Assembly (NCBI RefSeq): GCF_004363005.1
Contig: NZ_SNYH01000007.1
Location: 62,001 to 126,000, forward strand
Source of the DNA: Tenacibaculum caenipelagi
GTDB lineage: Bacteria; Bacteroidota; Bacteroidia; Flavobacteriales; Flavobacteriaceae
Length of the DNA stretch: 64,000 nucleotides
Direction of reading: 5' to 3'
The position numbers and the translations under genes are program-made. Shown piece after piece: positions 28,784 to 38,210 of this stretch (the first letter of the stretch is position 1; every line of letters starts with the position of its first letter). The notes under the pieces were generated by a model. The model worked only from the letters and a program-made list of their open reading frames with translations. It was not told where the DNA came from and made no database searches.

Positions 28784-29479
28784 TTAATTTGCGTATGGTG
28801 GTTCTAAATTTGCCTGATTACCTGCCCCACTCAATGATTCATCATTAAGAGGTGAAGCATACATAAACCCTGCTTTATTTTCTTTCAATACTCTTATATT
28901 GTAGTTATAATCATCTCTTTTTCCTTTTTCAAACTCTTCTTTAGTATTATATATCCATTTATATCCATGCTTTGCTAGCATTTCTTTAAATGTTACTAAT
29001 TTTCCTTGTTTAGCTGATTGCACAGGGTCGAAAGCAATCTGTTTATCATTTATGGTCGTTGTAGGGATATAAATTAAACTACTATAACTTTTTCCTGTAT
29101 TGTTATGATTTTCTTTAGCGGTAGATATAAAACTAATACCAGTTATTTCAATATTAGCTTTTTTACTCATATTTTCCACATGCGCTAAGTACTTTTTAAA
29201 TTGCGCAAAGTCAAATGTATTTGCACGAGTATCTTCATAACCTAAAGTCTTTTCTATTGGAGCAATTCTTGTTCTGTCATAATTCGACAACATTTCAACT
29301 ATTTCCTTATAGTTAAGCATTTCTTTTGTTCTTCCTTCATCTGAATAACAAAATGTCCCTTCAGGGACTTGAGATCGCCAATCATCGCAATCACATTTAC
29401 TGTCAGTTTTTTCACATGACACAGCAAAACTCACTGCTAGAGTTAAAAATAATAATTGAAGTAGGTTAGTTTTTTTCAT
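28784..29479 (-). CDS. Lipoprotein at head of the two-component operon, family unknown
   Basis: A 231-residue protein with a lipoprotein signal ending in FAVSC (Cys22), followed by a cysteine-rich stretch (KCDCDDW, then one more Cys near 44). The remainder is charged, with no domain I recognise. It is the first gene of a four-gene unit with a membrane protein, histidine kinase and response regulator. An envelope sensor role is a guess from context. Confidence 0.72.
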   Translation of the reverse strand: MKKTNLLQLLFLTLAVSFAVSCEKTDSKCDCDDWRSQVPEGTFCYSDEGRTKEMLNYKEIVEMLSNYDRTRIAPIEKTLGYEDTRANTFDFAQFKKYLAHVENMSKKANIEITGISFISTAKENHNNTGKSYSSLIYIPTTTINDKQIAFDPVQSAKQGKLVTFKEMLAKHGYKWIYNTKEEFEKGKRDDYNYNIRVLKENKAGFMYASPLNDESLSGAGNQANLEPPYAN

Positions 29480-29711
29480 AATAAATTGATTTTTTGATTT
29501 CCTAAATATAACCGCTTATTTTTTAATAAAAAAAGTACTTTCGTCAAGAAACCCTTTAAAAACCCAACTACCAACCACTTAAAACGAAGATGTAAATTCA
29601 CAAACAGGAAAAACCCCTTGCCTCTACAAATGTTTTAACTCTTGTTTTTTCATGGCATATACTCTTGTTTTTTATAATACTTTTAAGAAGAGTTTTTCAT
29701 ACTTTTACCCT

Positions 29712-30116
29712 ATGAACAAAATTGAACACATTGGTATAGCTGTTAAAGATTTAGAAAAATCGAATGCTTTATTCGCTTCTCTTTTTGGTGAAGCTCATTA
29801 TAAAATTGAAGAAGTTGCTAGTGAAGGAGTAAAAACATCGTTTTTTAAATCGGGTCCTAATAAAATTGAGTTATTAGAAGCTTCAAACCCTAATAGTCCT
29901 ATTGCTAAATTTATAGAAAAAAAAGGAGAAGGAATTCATCATATTGCTTTTGCTGTTGATAACATAAAAGAAGAAATTAAGCGTTTACAAAACGAAGGTT
30001 TTATAGTTTTAAATGAAACTCCTAAAAAAGGAGCCGACAACAAACTGGTGGCTTTCTTACATCCTAAAACGACTAATGGTGTATTAATTGAGTTATGCCA
30101 AGAGATAGAAGAATAG
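29712..30116 (+). CDS. mce: Methylmalonyl-CoA epimerase
   Basis: Interconverts the R and S forms of methylmalonyl-CoA in propionate metabolism. Start chosen at 29712 (MNKIEHIGIAVKDLEKSN); the ATG at 29652 adds 20 residues of no homology. The 134-residue VOC-fold protein has metal ligands in IEHIG (His) and GIHHIAFAV and a C-terminal LIELCQ glutamate. The neighbour ftsX is unrelated in function. Confidence 0.93.
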   Translation: MNKIEHIGIAVKDLEKSNALFASLFGEAHYKIEEVASEGVKTSFFKSGPNKIELLEASNPNSPIAKFIEKKGEGIHHIAFAVDNIKEEIKRLQNEGFIVLNETPKKGADNKLVAFLHPKTTNGVLIELCQEIEE

Positions 30117-30175
30117 GATAAACTTTAAAGATTATATATTTGTATCTTGCAACGCCTTAAAACTAGTATTTAATA

Positions 30176-31054
30176 ATGACAACCTCTTTTGATTCTTTTC
30201 AAAAACGCCGATTACAATCTTCCTATATATCCGTTGTGGTTAGTATTGCTTTAGTCCTTTTTATGATAGGTGTTTTAGGATTGGTTTTATTAAAATCGAC
30301 CAAAGTTGCCAATCATTTTAAAGAAAAAGTGGTTATGACACTTTTCCTAAAAGATGAAGTAACTGATGAAAATGTTAAAAGCCTCAAAGAATCTATCAAA
30401 AAAGAAAACTTTGTAAACAAGGTTGTTTACATTCCTAAAGAAGAGGCTGCAAAAGAGTACAAAAAAGATTTAGGCGAAGACTTTTTACAGTTTTTGGGAG
30501 ACAATCCTCTTAAAAATGGAATTGACATCTATTTAAAAGCAGATTATGTTACTCCTGAAAAAATGACGGAACTTGAAGCGTCTTTTGGAAAAAATCAATT
30601 TGTAGCTGAAGTAAATTACGATAAACCTTTGGTTCAATTATTAACCAAAAATATTCAACGTATTAGTTTTTGGTTGTTAGTGCTAAGCGGATTTTTCGGG
30701 TTAGTAGCTATTATTTTAATAAACAGTTCTATCCGATTATCAATCTACTCTAAACGTTTTAATATAAAAACCATGCAAATGGTGGGTGCTACCAAAAGTT
30801 TTATTCGTAAACCTTTTATTTGGCAAAGCATACGATTAGGAATGCTAGGTGCTTTTATAGCAATTAGCGGATTAGCTATTTTAATCTATTATGTTGACGA
30901 GTACATTCCAACTTTAGAATTACTTACAGATTACACAGCTTTAGGATATGTTGCAGGTGGTATTATACTAGTTGCCTTTTTTATTACATGGGTTAGTACT
31001 TTCTTTGCCACACAACGTTTTTTAAACCTACAAACAAACGATTTATACTACTAG
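30176..31054 (+). CDS. ftsX: Cell division protein FtsX
   Basis: Inner-membrane partner of FtsE that activates peptidoglycan hydrolases at the division site. The 292 residues show one N-terminal helix (about 20-42), a periplasmic domain with VTMTLFLKDE-like beginnings, and three C-terminal helices (about 165-285). A TATATTTG -7 element lies at 30135-30142. FtsE is not adjacent. It begins a same-strand run with DUF3098, uppP and truB. Confidence 0.92.
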   Translation: MTTSFDSFQKRRLQSSYISVVVSIALVLFMIGVLGLVLLKSTKVANHFKEKVVMTLFLKDEVTDENVKSLKESIKKENFVNKVVYIPKEEAAKEYKKDLGEDFLQFLGDNPLKNGIDIYLKADYVTPEKMTELEASFGKNQFVAEVNYDKPLVQLLTKNIQRISFWLLVLSGFFGLVAIILINSSIRLSIYSKRFNIKTMQMVGATKSFIRKPFIWQSIRLGMLGAFIAISGLAILIYYVDEYIPTLELLTDYTALGYVAGGIILVAFFITWVSTFFATQRFLNLQTNDLYY

Positions 31055-31067
31055 TATTAAGAATATT

Positions 31068-31310
31068 ATGAAAAAAGACAATTTACCAAAACAAGAGTTT
31101 CTATTCGGTAAACGAAATTATATCATTATGTTAATTGGTATTGCTGTTATTGCCTTAGGTTTTATTTTAATGGCAGGTGGCGGTAGTGACGACCCAAATG
31201 TTTTCAATCCTGAAATTTATGGGTGGCGCAGAATTCGTTTAGCTCCTACCTTAGTTATTATTGGTTTTGGTATTGAGATTTATGCTATTTTTGCCAATCC
31301 TAAAAAATAA
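31068..31310 (+). CDS. DUF3098 membrane protein
   Basis: An 80-residue protein with two membrane helices (about 18-36 and 56-75) around the loop GGGSDDPNVFNPEIYGWRR, the hallmark of DUF3098. This family sits between ftsX and uppP in most Bacteroidota, so a role in envelope biogenesis is likely, but the activity is unknown. Gaps to its neighbours are 13 and 2 bases. Confidence 0.85.
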   Translation: MKKDNLPKQEFLFGKRNYIIMLIGIAVIALGFILMAGGGSDDPNVFNPEIYGWRRIRLAPTLVIIGFGIEIYAIFANPKK

Positions 31311-31312
31311 GC

Positions 31313-32107
31313 ATGGATTTATTAGAAGCAATCATCCTTGGAATTATTCAAGGACTTACCGAGTTTTTACCTGTATCATCTAGTGGACATTTAGAATTAG
31401 CTAAAGCATTGTTTGGAGACACCTCTGTACCTCAAGAAAGCTTAACTTTTACCGTTGTTCTACATGCGGCAACAGCCTTGAGTACAATTGTTGTTTTCAG
31501 AAAAGAAATTACTGAAATTTTTAAAGGGCTCTTTCAATTTAAATGGAATGAAGAAATGCAATTTTCTGTAAAAATTATTCTTTCTATGATTCCTGCTGTG
31601 ATAATTGGTTTAGCCTTTGAAAAGGAATTGGAAAGCTTTTTTGGAGGAAAAATTTTATTAGTAGGTTTTATGCTTTTAGTAACTGCTGTGTTGCTTTTAT
31701 TAGCTGATAAAGCTAAGAACACTAACAAAAGTGTTTCTTTTAAAAGCTCAGTAATTATAGGAATCTCTCAAGCAATTGCCATGTTACCTGGAATTTCACG
31801 TTCGGGAGCTACTATTTCAACATCTGTGTTATTAGGTGTAGACCGAACTAAAGCGGCTCGCTTTTCTTTTTTAATGGTGGTACCGTTAATTTTAGGAAAA
31901 GTAGCTAAAGATATTTTAAGTGGAGATATTAATTTTCATAGTTCAGAAATTGTACCACTTTCAGCAGGGTTCATTGCTGCTTTTATTTCTGGTTTACTAG
32001 CGTGTACTTGGATGATAGCTTTAGTTAAGAAGAGTAAATTATCGTATTTTTCTTTATACTGTGCTATTGTAGGTTTAATTGCCATTGGCTATTCTTTATT
32101 TTTCTAA
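31313..32107 (+). CDS. uppP: Undecaprenyl-diphosphatase
   Basis: Recycles the lipid carrier undecaprenyl diphosphate for cell-wall synthesis and can give bacitracin tolerance. The 264-residue membrane protein carries both family motifs: QGLTEFLPVSSSGH near the N-terminus and PGISRSGATI in the middle. It directly precedes truB with no gap. Confidence 0.96.
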   Translation: MDLLEAIILGIIQGLTEFLPVSSSGHLELAKALFGDTSVPQESLTFTVVLHAATALSTIVVFRKEITEIFKGLFQFKWNEEMQFSVKIILSMIPAVIIGLAFEKELESFFGGKILLVGFMLLVTAVLLLLADKAKNTNKSVSFKSSVIIGISQAIAMLPGISRSGATISTSVLLGVDRTKAARFSFLMVVPLILGKVAKDILSGDINFHSSEIVPLSAGFIAAFISGLLACTWMIALVKKSKLSYFSLYCAIVGLIAIGYSLFF

Positions 32108-32791
32108 ATGACTGCGGAAGATTACAAAAACGGACAAATTTTATTGATTGACAAACCTCTAGAATGGACTTCTTTTCAAGTGGTAAACAAGCTTCGTTGG
32201 CACATTCGCAAACGTTTTGACATAAAAAAAATTAAAGTCGGACATGCTGGAACCTTAGATCCGTTAGCGACTGGTTTATTAATTATTTGTACTGGTAAAC
32301 AAACCAAAAACATTGACGAATATCAAGGGCAAATAAAAGAATACACAGGTACTTTTGTTATTGGTGCTACTACGCCTAGCTACGATTTAGAAACCGAGAT
32401 TAATGAGACGTTTCCTATAGAACATATAACAGAAGAATTACTCCATAAAACTACTGAGCAGTTTGTTGGTAAAATTCAGCAAAAACCACCTATTTTTTCT
32501 GCAATTAAAAAAGATGGGAAGCGTTTATATGAATTAGCCCGCAAAGGTGAAACTACTGAAATTAAAGCTCGTGAAGTAGAAATTAACGAGTTTGAGATCA
32601 CTAAAATTGATTTACCTAATGTTGAGTTTAGAATCGTATGTAGTAAAGGAACTTATATTCGCTCTATTGCTAACGATTACGGAGAAGCTTTAAATTCTGG
32701 AGCACATTTATCTGTTCTTAGAAGAACTAAAATTGGAGATTTTTCTGTAGATAATGCGTTAAGTGTTGATGAATTTATAGAGAACTTATAA
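32108..32791 (+). CDS. truB: tRNA pseudouridine-55 synthase
   Basis: Makes pseudouridine 55 in the T-loop of tRNAs. The 227-residue protein has the catalytic aspartate in GHAGTLDPLATGLL and the motif KPPIFSAIKKDGKRLYELAR. The PUA domain of longer homologues is absent, as usual in Bacteroidota. Its end overlaps the convergent gene by six bases. Confidence 0.95.
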   Translation: MTAEDYKNGQILLIDKPLEWTSFQVVNKLRWHIRKRFDIKKIKVGHAGTLDPLATGLLIICTGKQTKNIDEYQGQIKEYTGTFVIGATTPSYDLETEINETFPIEHITEELLHKTTEQFVGKIQQKPPIFSAIKKDGKRLYELARKGETTEIKAREVEINEFEITKIDLPNVEFRIVCSKGTYIRSIANDYGEALNSGAHLSVLRRTKIGDFSVDNALSVDEFIENL

Positions 32792-33265
32792 GAATCTACT
32801 ATACCAGCTTTCTGTAATAGGTACTTCCCAGTAATTTTCTAATTCTATTTTAGTTTGTACCAAATTATCAAAAACTATTGTTTTAGCTGATACAGACTTC
32901 TTTTTAAGCAACTTTTTAAATTCTTTAACGTCTTTGTACTGAATAAATTCTCCTTGCTTAAAACACACATTCATCTTATCTAACAACTCTACTTCGTATT
33001 CTTGTTGTAGTTGTAAAATAAATGCTACTTGTTTATCAATATCTGCATTCGTTAATACTGAACCTTCTTCAACAGAAAAAATAATGAAACGATCGTATTT
33101 CAGTTCAAAAGAAGCTTTGAAATCAGCATCTTCAGACTTCCACCCGTCTACAAAACCTTGTAACTTTTCTTTTAGCCCGTCAATTTCTTGTGTATAAAAT
33201 TTTCTACTTGATGGATATACCCAAACTTTTGCCTCTTCTGATAAACTACTGAATTCTACAAACAT
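32786..33265 (-). CDS. Conserved flavobacterial protein of unknown function
   Basis: A 159-residue soluble protein with no signal peptide or membrane helix. Homologues in Flavobacteria are often labelled ABC transporter ATPase, but no Walker A or B motif is present, so I reject that name. The sequence begins MFVEFSSLSEEAKVWVYPSSR and is rich in aromatic and acidic residues. A -7 element TATCTTTG lies at 33291-33284, giving a leader of about 15 bases. Confidence 0.75.
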   Translation of the reverse strand: MFVEFSSLSEEAKVWVYPSSRKFYTQEIDGLKEKLQGFVDGWKSEDADFKASFELKYDRFIIFSVEEGSVLTNADIDKQVAFILQLQQEYEVELLDKMNVCFKQGEFIQYKDVKEFKKLLKKKSVSAKTIVFDNLVQTKIELENYWEVPITESWYSRFL

Positions 33266-33283
33266 ATTTATTCATTATGGGCG

Positions 33284-33291
33284 CAAAGATA
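33284..33291 (-). promoter_or_regulatory. -7 element before the 159-residue gene
   Basis: TATCTTTG read on the minus strand matches TAnnTTTG; a TTTG at 33318-33315 is 23 bp upstream, longer than ideal, and lies inside the terminator of the preceding gene. Confidence 0.5.
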
Positions 33292-33300
33292 CAGAAAACA

Positions 33301-33333
33301 ATTCCCCTTTTCGACAAAAACAAAAAGGGGAAT
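33301..33333 (-). terminator. Terminator of the thioredoxin-like gene
   Basis: ATTCCCCTTTT (33301-33311) and AAAAGGGGAAT (33323-33333) form an 11-bp stem; on the minus strand it is followed by TTGTTTT. It lies just past the stop of the thioredoxin-like gene. Confidence 0.75.
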
Positions 33334-33356
33334 CTCTAGCTATTTTATATGTTTTA

Positions 33357-33947
33357 TTACTGAAGCATTGACACTATATCTTCCTGCGTATTTTCTCCTT
33401 TATTTTTATTGTACCAAACTTGTAAATCTGTTTTAAAATCAGCATCTAAACTACCATGCTTCTCTTTATAATCAACAACCATTTTAGTAGCTGTAGTAGG
33501 TCTTGGTCCCCAAGTATTGATTACTTCATTTTCTTTATTTAAAGCAATTAACTTAGGAATTGATCTTCCTCCATTAGTTAAAAAAGCATCCATCAACTCT
33601 AAGTTTTCATCTCTTAAAACCAATTTAAAATTGATGTTTGGATTTTCTTCTGCTATTTTGTTTATCACAGGAATATTTTGTGCTGCATCACCACACCAAC
33701 CTTCAGTTAATACCAACCAAGTTTGTGGTTCTTTTACATCTTTAATTTTAGCAAGTGTTTCTTCGGTTAATTTTACCGTTTTGTCTAAACGCTTCATACG
33801 TTTATCATTTAACTTACTATAGTTTAATAAATCATCTGACTGATTAGGTCCAGTAGATTTTCCTTCTGCTAACAAACCGCTTACTAAATTTCTGTATTCT
33901 GTATAAGACAATGCTCTTTCTAAGCTATTTTGAATAATTTTTTTCAT
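33357..33947 (-). CDS. Thioredoxin-fold protein with a single active-site cysteine
   Basis: A 196-residue cytoplasmic protein from the ATG at 33947 (MKKIIQNSLERALSYTEYRN). After a helical N-terminus the thioredoxin fold starts near residue 75, with WCGDAAQ at the active site: Cys85 is present but the second cysteine of CxxC is Ala. The cis-proline segment SIPKLIAL is kept. It may be a reductase-like or glutathione-linked protein rather than a dithiol thioredoxin. A TATTTTTG -7 element lies at 33976-33969. Confidence 0.85.
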   Translation of the reverse strand: MKKIIQNSLERALSYTEYRNLVSGLLAEGKSTGPNQSDDLLNYSKLNDKRMKRLDKTVKLTEETLAKIKDVKEPQTWLVLTEGWCGDAAQNIPVINKIAEENPNINFKLVLRDENLELMDAFLTNGGRSIPKLIALNKENEVINTWGPRPTTATKMVVDYKEKHGSLDADFKTDLQVWYNKNKGENTQEDIVSMLQ

Positions 33948-34060
33948 CGTTAACATATATTGTTATTACAAAAATATTTCATCTATAATAAAGAATATGT
34001 AACCTAAGTTACACTTCACTATAAAACTTGAATAACATAGACGAAAGCATAAATACAACC

Positions 34061-35026
34061 TTACACTTCTGCTGATTCTTCTGCCTTAGCTTGTAAATTG
34101 GTAATGATATCTTTAGTCATAGACGCCAAATCAAACTGGTGTCTCCACCCCCAATCTTTTCTTGCTACAGAATCGTCGATGACCTGAGGCCAACTATCTG
34201 CAATGGCTTGTCTAAAATCTGGATTGTAAGTAATTGTAAATTCAGGAATGTATTTTCTAATTTCTTCAGCAATTTCTTTTGGTGTAAAACTTATTGCTGC
34301 TAAATTATATGAAGTTCTGGTTTTAATATTTTCGGCATCTGCTTGCATTAACTGAATGGTTGCATTGATAGCATCATCCATATACATCATTGGCAAACGA
34401 GTATTTTCTGATAAAAAACACTCAAAAGTACCTTTCTCTATAGCTTCAAAATAAATGTCAACTGCATAATCTGTTGTTCCTCCTCCTGGTAAGGTTTTCC
34501 AACTAATAATTCCTGGGTAACGAATGCTACGTACGTCTACTCCGTATTTTTCATGGTAATAATTGCACCAATGCTCACCTGCGACCTTACTAATACCGTA
34601 TACTGTAGAAGGCTCCATAATAGTTTGCTGTGGAGTATTCATTTTTGGTGAAGTTGGCCCGAATGCTGCCATAGAACTAGGCCAATATACTTTTTGAATG
34701 TGCTTTTCTTTAGCCAACTCTAATACAGCTAGCAATGAAGTCATGTTTAAATCCCAACCTTTTAATGGATATTTTTCAGCAGTTGCTGATAACATTGCTG
34801 CCATTAAATACACTTGAGTAACCTTATATTTTTGAATAACACCTAAAATTTGCTCTTGATTCGTGGCATCGATAATTTCAAAAGGACCAGAACTCATCAT
34901 TTCTGCATTTCCTTCTCTAATATCTGAAGCAATCACATTCTCTTTTCCGTAGATAGATCGTAATTTCTGGGTTAATTCTGTTCCAATTTGCCCGCAAGCT
35001 CCTAAAATTAATATGGTATCACTCAT
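34061..35026 (-). CDS. tdh: Short-chain NAD-dependent L-threonine 3-dehydrogenase
   Basis: Oxidises L-threonine to 2-amino-3-ketobutyrate, which splits to glycine and acetyl-CoA. The 321-residue Rossmann protein has GACGQIG near residue 9, the catalytic YGISK (Tyr-x3-Lys) near 144 and the GGGTTDYAV loop typical of the short-chain threonine dehydrogenases first known from Flavobacterium. It lacks the zinc sites of the classical Tdh. A -33/-7 promoter lies directly upstream. Confidence 0.88.
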   Translation of the reverse strand: MSDTILILGACGQIGTELTQKLRSIYGKENVIASDIREGNAEMMSSGPFEIIDATNQEQILGVIQKYKVTQVYLMAAMLSATAEKYPLKGWDLNMTSLLAVLELAKEKHIQKVYWPSSMAAFGPTSPKMNTPQQTIMEPSTVYGISKVAGEHWCNYYHEKYGVDVRSIRYPGIISWKTLPGGGTTDYAVDIYFEAIEKGTFECFLSENTRLPMMYMDDAINATIQLMQADAENIKTRTSYNLAAISFTPKEIAEEIRKYIPEFTITYNPDFRQAIADSWPQVIDDSVARKDWGWRHQFDLASMTKDIITNLQAKAEESAEV

Positions 35027-35053
35027 TTTTAATTATTCAAAAATATATGGTCG

Positions 35054-35082
35054 CAAAGTTATTAAATTTAAGATTTCGCAAA
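35054..35082 (-). promoter_or_regulatory. Promoter of the threonine dehydrogenase gene
   Basis: On the minus strand TTTG (35082-35079) and TAACTTTG (35061-35054) are 17 bp apart. The leader would be about 23 bases. Confidence 0.65.
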
Positions 35083-35209
35083 AAGTATTTATTCTTTTTT
35101 AACTATCTACAATACAGAATGCTAACCTACTGATTTCAAACTTATAATTTAACCTCACAGGTAATACCAGGTAAAATGTGTACTTTTACCCTTTAATTAT
35201 TTGAGTAAA

Positions 35210-35734
35210 ATGAGTCGGTTTTTATTTGTTATTGCTTCGTTAATTCTTTTTGTTTCCTCTTGTCAAAAAAAGGAAACAAAAAAGAAAGAATTACCTATTA
35301 AAACTGAAATGAATATTTCGGTTAAGCACGCTGATTACTCTAAAGTAAACGAAAGCTACTTAAAAAAAATTAAGCCTTGGAAAGAGTATTTTATAGTTGA
35401 TGACTTTTTACAAGAATTAAAAAACACAACACCTACAGAGGCTTTAAACAACGCTTTAGAGCTTAAAGTACTTACTAAGCAACTTAAAGATAGTTTAAAC
35501 ATAGAAGTTCTTAAAACACCCGCTTTTAAGGCTCGTATTAATGTTTTTGAAAATGAAACCTTACGTTTAGCTGATATGACTTTCATTCCCTCTATCACAG
35601 CTGATGAAGTAAATAGTGAAGTTGAAAAAATTATGATGATTTTTGGAAGTGTTAATGATAAAATTAATACGGTTTACGCTAAAGAAAAATTTGACAGCGA
35701 GATAAACCTAGATAGCTTATTTAAGAATCAATAG
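35210..35734 (+). CDS. Lipoprotein of unknown function
   Basis: A 174-residue protein with a lipoprotein signal ending in LFVSSC. The start is the ATG at 35210 (MSRFLFVIASL); a TTG at 35201 in frame is less likely. The mature part is helical and lysine-rich, with no domain I recognise. Its end overlaps the convergent recX gene by 14 bases. Confidence 0.75.
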   Translation: MSRFLFVIASLILFVSSCQKKETKKKELPIKTEMNISVKHADYSKVNESYLKKIKPWKEYFIVDDFLQELKNTTPTEALNNALELKVLTKQLKDSLNIEVLKTPAFKARINVFENETLRLADMTFIPSITADEVNSEVEKIMMIFGSVNDKINTVYAKEKFDSEINLDSLFKNQ

Positions 35735-36191
35735 TTTTTAAAGCTTCGTATATTAAATTACTTTCAAATCCTCGATATAGAAGATAATCAGCTATTTTTT
35801 TCTTTCTTTTAAATTGATTGTTTTCTGAGATAGATGCATTCTTTTTCTCAACCAACTCGTACAAGGCTTTTATGTATTCGTCTTCATCAATCTCTTTTAA
35901 TGCTGATTTTATATTGTAGACAGAGATATCTCGAAATTTCAATTCTCTAACTATTCGTTCTTTCCCCCATTTTTTTATTCTGAATTTTCCTCTTGCAAAA
36001 CTTTTTGCAAAGCGTTCTTCATTTAAAAAATTATGTTCTAATAAATGCAACAAAATATGCTCTCTGGCTTCTGGTATTAATCGATATTCTTTCAGTTTTT
36101 CTTCTACTTCCTTATGACATCGATCTTGATACACACAATAGTGTTCTATCTTTCTCTTTATTTCTTCAACTGTAAAAACCTGTTTACTCAT
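35721..36191 (-). CDS. recX: Regulatory protein RecX
   Basis: Modulates RecA filaments. The 156-residue basic protein has the three-helix repeats of RecX, with the hallmark LLEHNFLNEERFAKSFARGKFRIKKWGKERIVRELKFR region (positions about 50-88). recA itself is not nearby. The gene follows the two-component genes on the same strand with a small gap. Confidence 0.9.
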   Translation of the reverse strand: MSKQVFTVEEIKRKIEHYCVYQDRCHKEVEEKLKEYRLIPEAREHILLHLLEHNFLNEERFAKSFARGKFRIKKWGKERIVRELKFRDISVYNIKSALKEIDEDEYIKALYELVEKKNASISENNQFKRKKKIADYLLYRGFESNLIYEALKTIDS

Positions 36192-36209
36192 AGTGCGAAA
36201 ATATAAATT

Positions 36210-36923
36210 CTACTTCCACTTGTTCAAAAATGAAATCACTTCTTCTTTATAACTAGCACCTATTGGAATTTCTTTTGAGTTTATTTCAATATCGTTAATT
36301 GTAAAAGCTGATATTTTATTCGTATTGATAATATACGATCTGTGAACTCTTAAAAAATTACTATTTAATTTTTCTTCAATATCGCTTATCTTATACTTAG
36401 ATACAACCCGTTTATCATTAACAATATGCACTTTTACATAATCTTTTAAGCTCTCTATAAATAATATATCTCCAATAAAGACTTTGTAGTACTTACTTCC
36501 TGATTTCAATAACAAAAACTCTTCTGTGTTTTCGCTTTCTTTAATTATAGATATATCACTCTCCTTTTTTGACCTCAAAAAACGATCTACTGCTTTAAAA
36601 AAACGCTCGAAAGTTATTGGTTTTAATAAGTAGTCTAGCACTTCCAAATCATAACTTTCAAGGGCGTAATCTCTGTAGGCTGTTGTAAAAATTGTTTTTG
36701 GAGGGTTTTTAATTGTTTTTAAAAAATCTATTCCTGTAATATTTGGCATTTTTATATCTAAAAACAATAAATCTACTTCTTGAGAGCTTATTATTTCAAA
36801 AGCCTTGAGGGCGTTATCACAGCTCCCAACTATTTCAAGCGCTGGTATTTTTGCTATATGATTCTCTATTAACTCTCTTGCTAAAGGCTCATCATCAACC
36901 ACTAAACATTTTACTTTCATCAA
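36210..36923 (-). CDS. LytTR-type response regulator
   Basis: A 237-residue regulator with a receiver domain (Asp56 in LLFLDIKMPNITG as the phosphorylation site) and a C-terminal LytTR DNA-binding domain (about 135-235; segments YVKVHIVNDKRVVSKYKISDIEEKL and FLRVHRSYIINTNKI). Its sensor is encoded just upstream with a four-base gap. The start could be either of two adjacent ATGs. Confidence 0.93.
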   Translation of the reverse strand: MMKVKCLVVDDEPLARELIENHIAKIPALEIVGSCDNALKAFEIISSQEVDLLFLDIKMPNITGIDFLKTIKNPPKTIFTTAYRDYALESYDLEVLDYLLKPITFERFFKAVDRFLRSKKESDISIIKESENTEEFLLLKSGSKYYKVFIGDILFIESLKDYVKVHIVNDKRVVSKYKISDIEEKLNSNFLRVHRSYIINTNKISAFTINDIEINSKEIPIGASYKEEVISFLNKWK

Positions 36924-36927
36924 CTTT

Positions 36928-37998
36928 TTAATTTGAATAAATCTTTAAAACTACATTAAATTCATTTCCTTCATTCTCTATTGTCAAGCTATATTGGTCT
37001 TGATAGATTAAATCTAATTGTTTTCTAACGTTTAACAAGCCTATACTCTCTTTTTTTAGGACATAATCTTTGGAAACCGTATTAGATATTTTAAACTTAA
37101 AGCTATCCTCTGAGCTTAAAAGCTCAATTTTAATTTCAGGCGACCCACTATCTTCTCCTGCACCGTGTTTAAAAGCATTTTCAACTAACGATAGCAATAT
37201 CAATGGTGGTATCTTGATATCTTTTTCTACATAGTTTATTAAGGAAACTTTTAAACGTGAGTCGTACCTTAGTTTTTCTAACTCTATATAGTTTTCTATC
37301 AATTTAATTTCATTAGAAAGTAATACAAACTTGGTATTGCACCTATACAATACATAATCTAACATTTCTGATAATTTACCTATTGAGGTTGGTGTTTTTG
37401 GCGAGTTACTCAAAGACAAACTATAAATATTATTAAGGGTATTGAATAAGAAATGTGGGTTTAATTGTGCTTTTAATGTTTTTAATTCTGCTTCCGTTTT
37501 TTCTTTTTCAAATACCAGTTCTTTTTCTTTAACTCTCTTATAATCCATAAAATATTTTACTGAAAGAAAAATCAAAGTTGTTAAATACATATTCGGAATA
37601 TAACCAAACAACAACTTTTTCCAATCGATTAAAATCTCCAAAATAGGCTCTTGTGTAAACACTCCTTTTCTTATTAATGTTTCTCCTACATGTACAACCA
37701 AGATTCTATTAAACGCTGCAAATAAATATGTTGCTATTAAAAACAAAACAACTGTCATTACATATTTTTTCCTCAATAAAAACTTTGGAATAACATAATA
37801 GGCTAAGAAATAAGATGTAATTATCTTGGGAATCATATGACACATAGACATCACAAAAGTTCCTAAAAAAGAAAACTCTTCTTGGTATATAAGTGAGTCT
37901 TTAGGAAAGTCTAAAACAAGAAACACACACCAAAATAGTACGTGTTGTAATACTCTACTCTCTGAAAAAAACTTAATAACTGCTGTTCTTGTAATCAT
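36928..37998 (-). CDS. LytS-type sensor histidine kinase
   Basis: A 356-residue membrane kinase with four predicted helices in residues 15-145 and a cytoplasmic His_kinase domain, whose phospho-acceptor is in LNPHFLFNTLNNIY near residue 180; an HATPase region follows with LVENAFKHG. It is divergent from the outer-membrane barrel gene at 38211, which may be a target of the pair. Confidence 0.9.
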   Translation of the reverse strand: MITRTAVIKFFSESRVLQHVLFWCVFLVLDFPKDSLIYQEEFSFLGTFVMSMCHMIPKIITSYFLAYYVIPKFLLRKKYVMTVVLFLIATYLFAAFNRILVVHVGETLIRKGVFTQEPILEILIDWKKLLFGYIPNMYLTTLIFLSVKYFMDYKRVKEKELVFEKEKTEAELKTLKAQLNPHFLFNTLNNIYSLSLSNSPKTPTSIGKLSEMLDYVLYRCNTKFVLLSNEIKLIENYIELEKLRYDSRLKVSLINYVEKDIKIPPLILLSLVENAFKHGAGEDSGSPEIKIELLSSEDSFKFKISNTVSKDYVLKKESIGLLNVRKQLDLIYQDQYSLTIENEGNEFNVVLKIYSN

Positions 37999-38210
37999 AG
38001 TTTGTAAATATATAAATAGCTCTAGTATTTATAATCCCAAATCGACAAACTAGAGCTTTTACCTCCTGAATAAAGCTTTTTTAAGCCTTAAATTCTTCAC
38101 ATATTGAATAGTTTTTTATACGTCGATTATTTGTAGTGTTTTATCTATTACAATAAACCCGCATGTTTGTTCAACTCATATTTGCCTCATAATTCAAATA
38201 TTAAGTAATA

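Noticed and set aside
32786..33265. Common database label ABC transporter ATPase for this gene
   Set aside because: No Walker or signature motif is present in the 159 residues.
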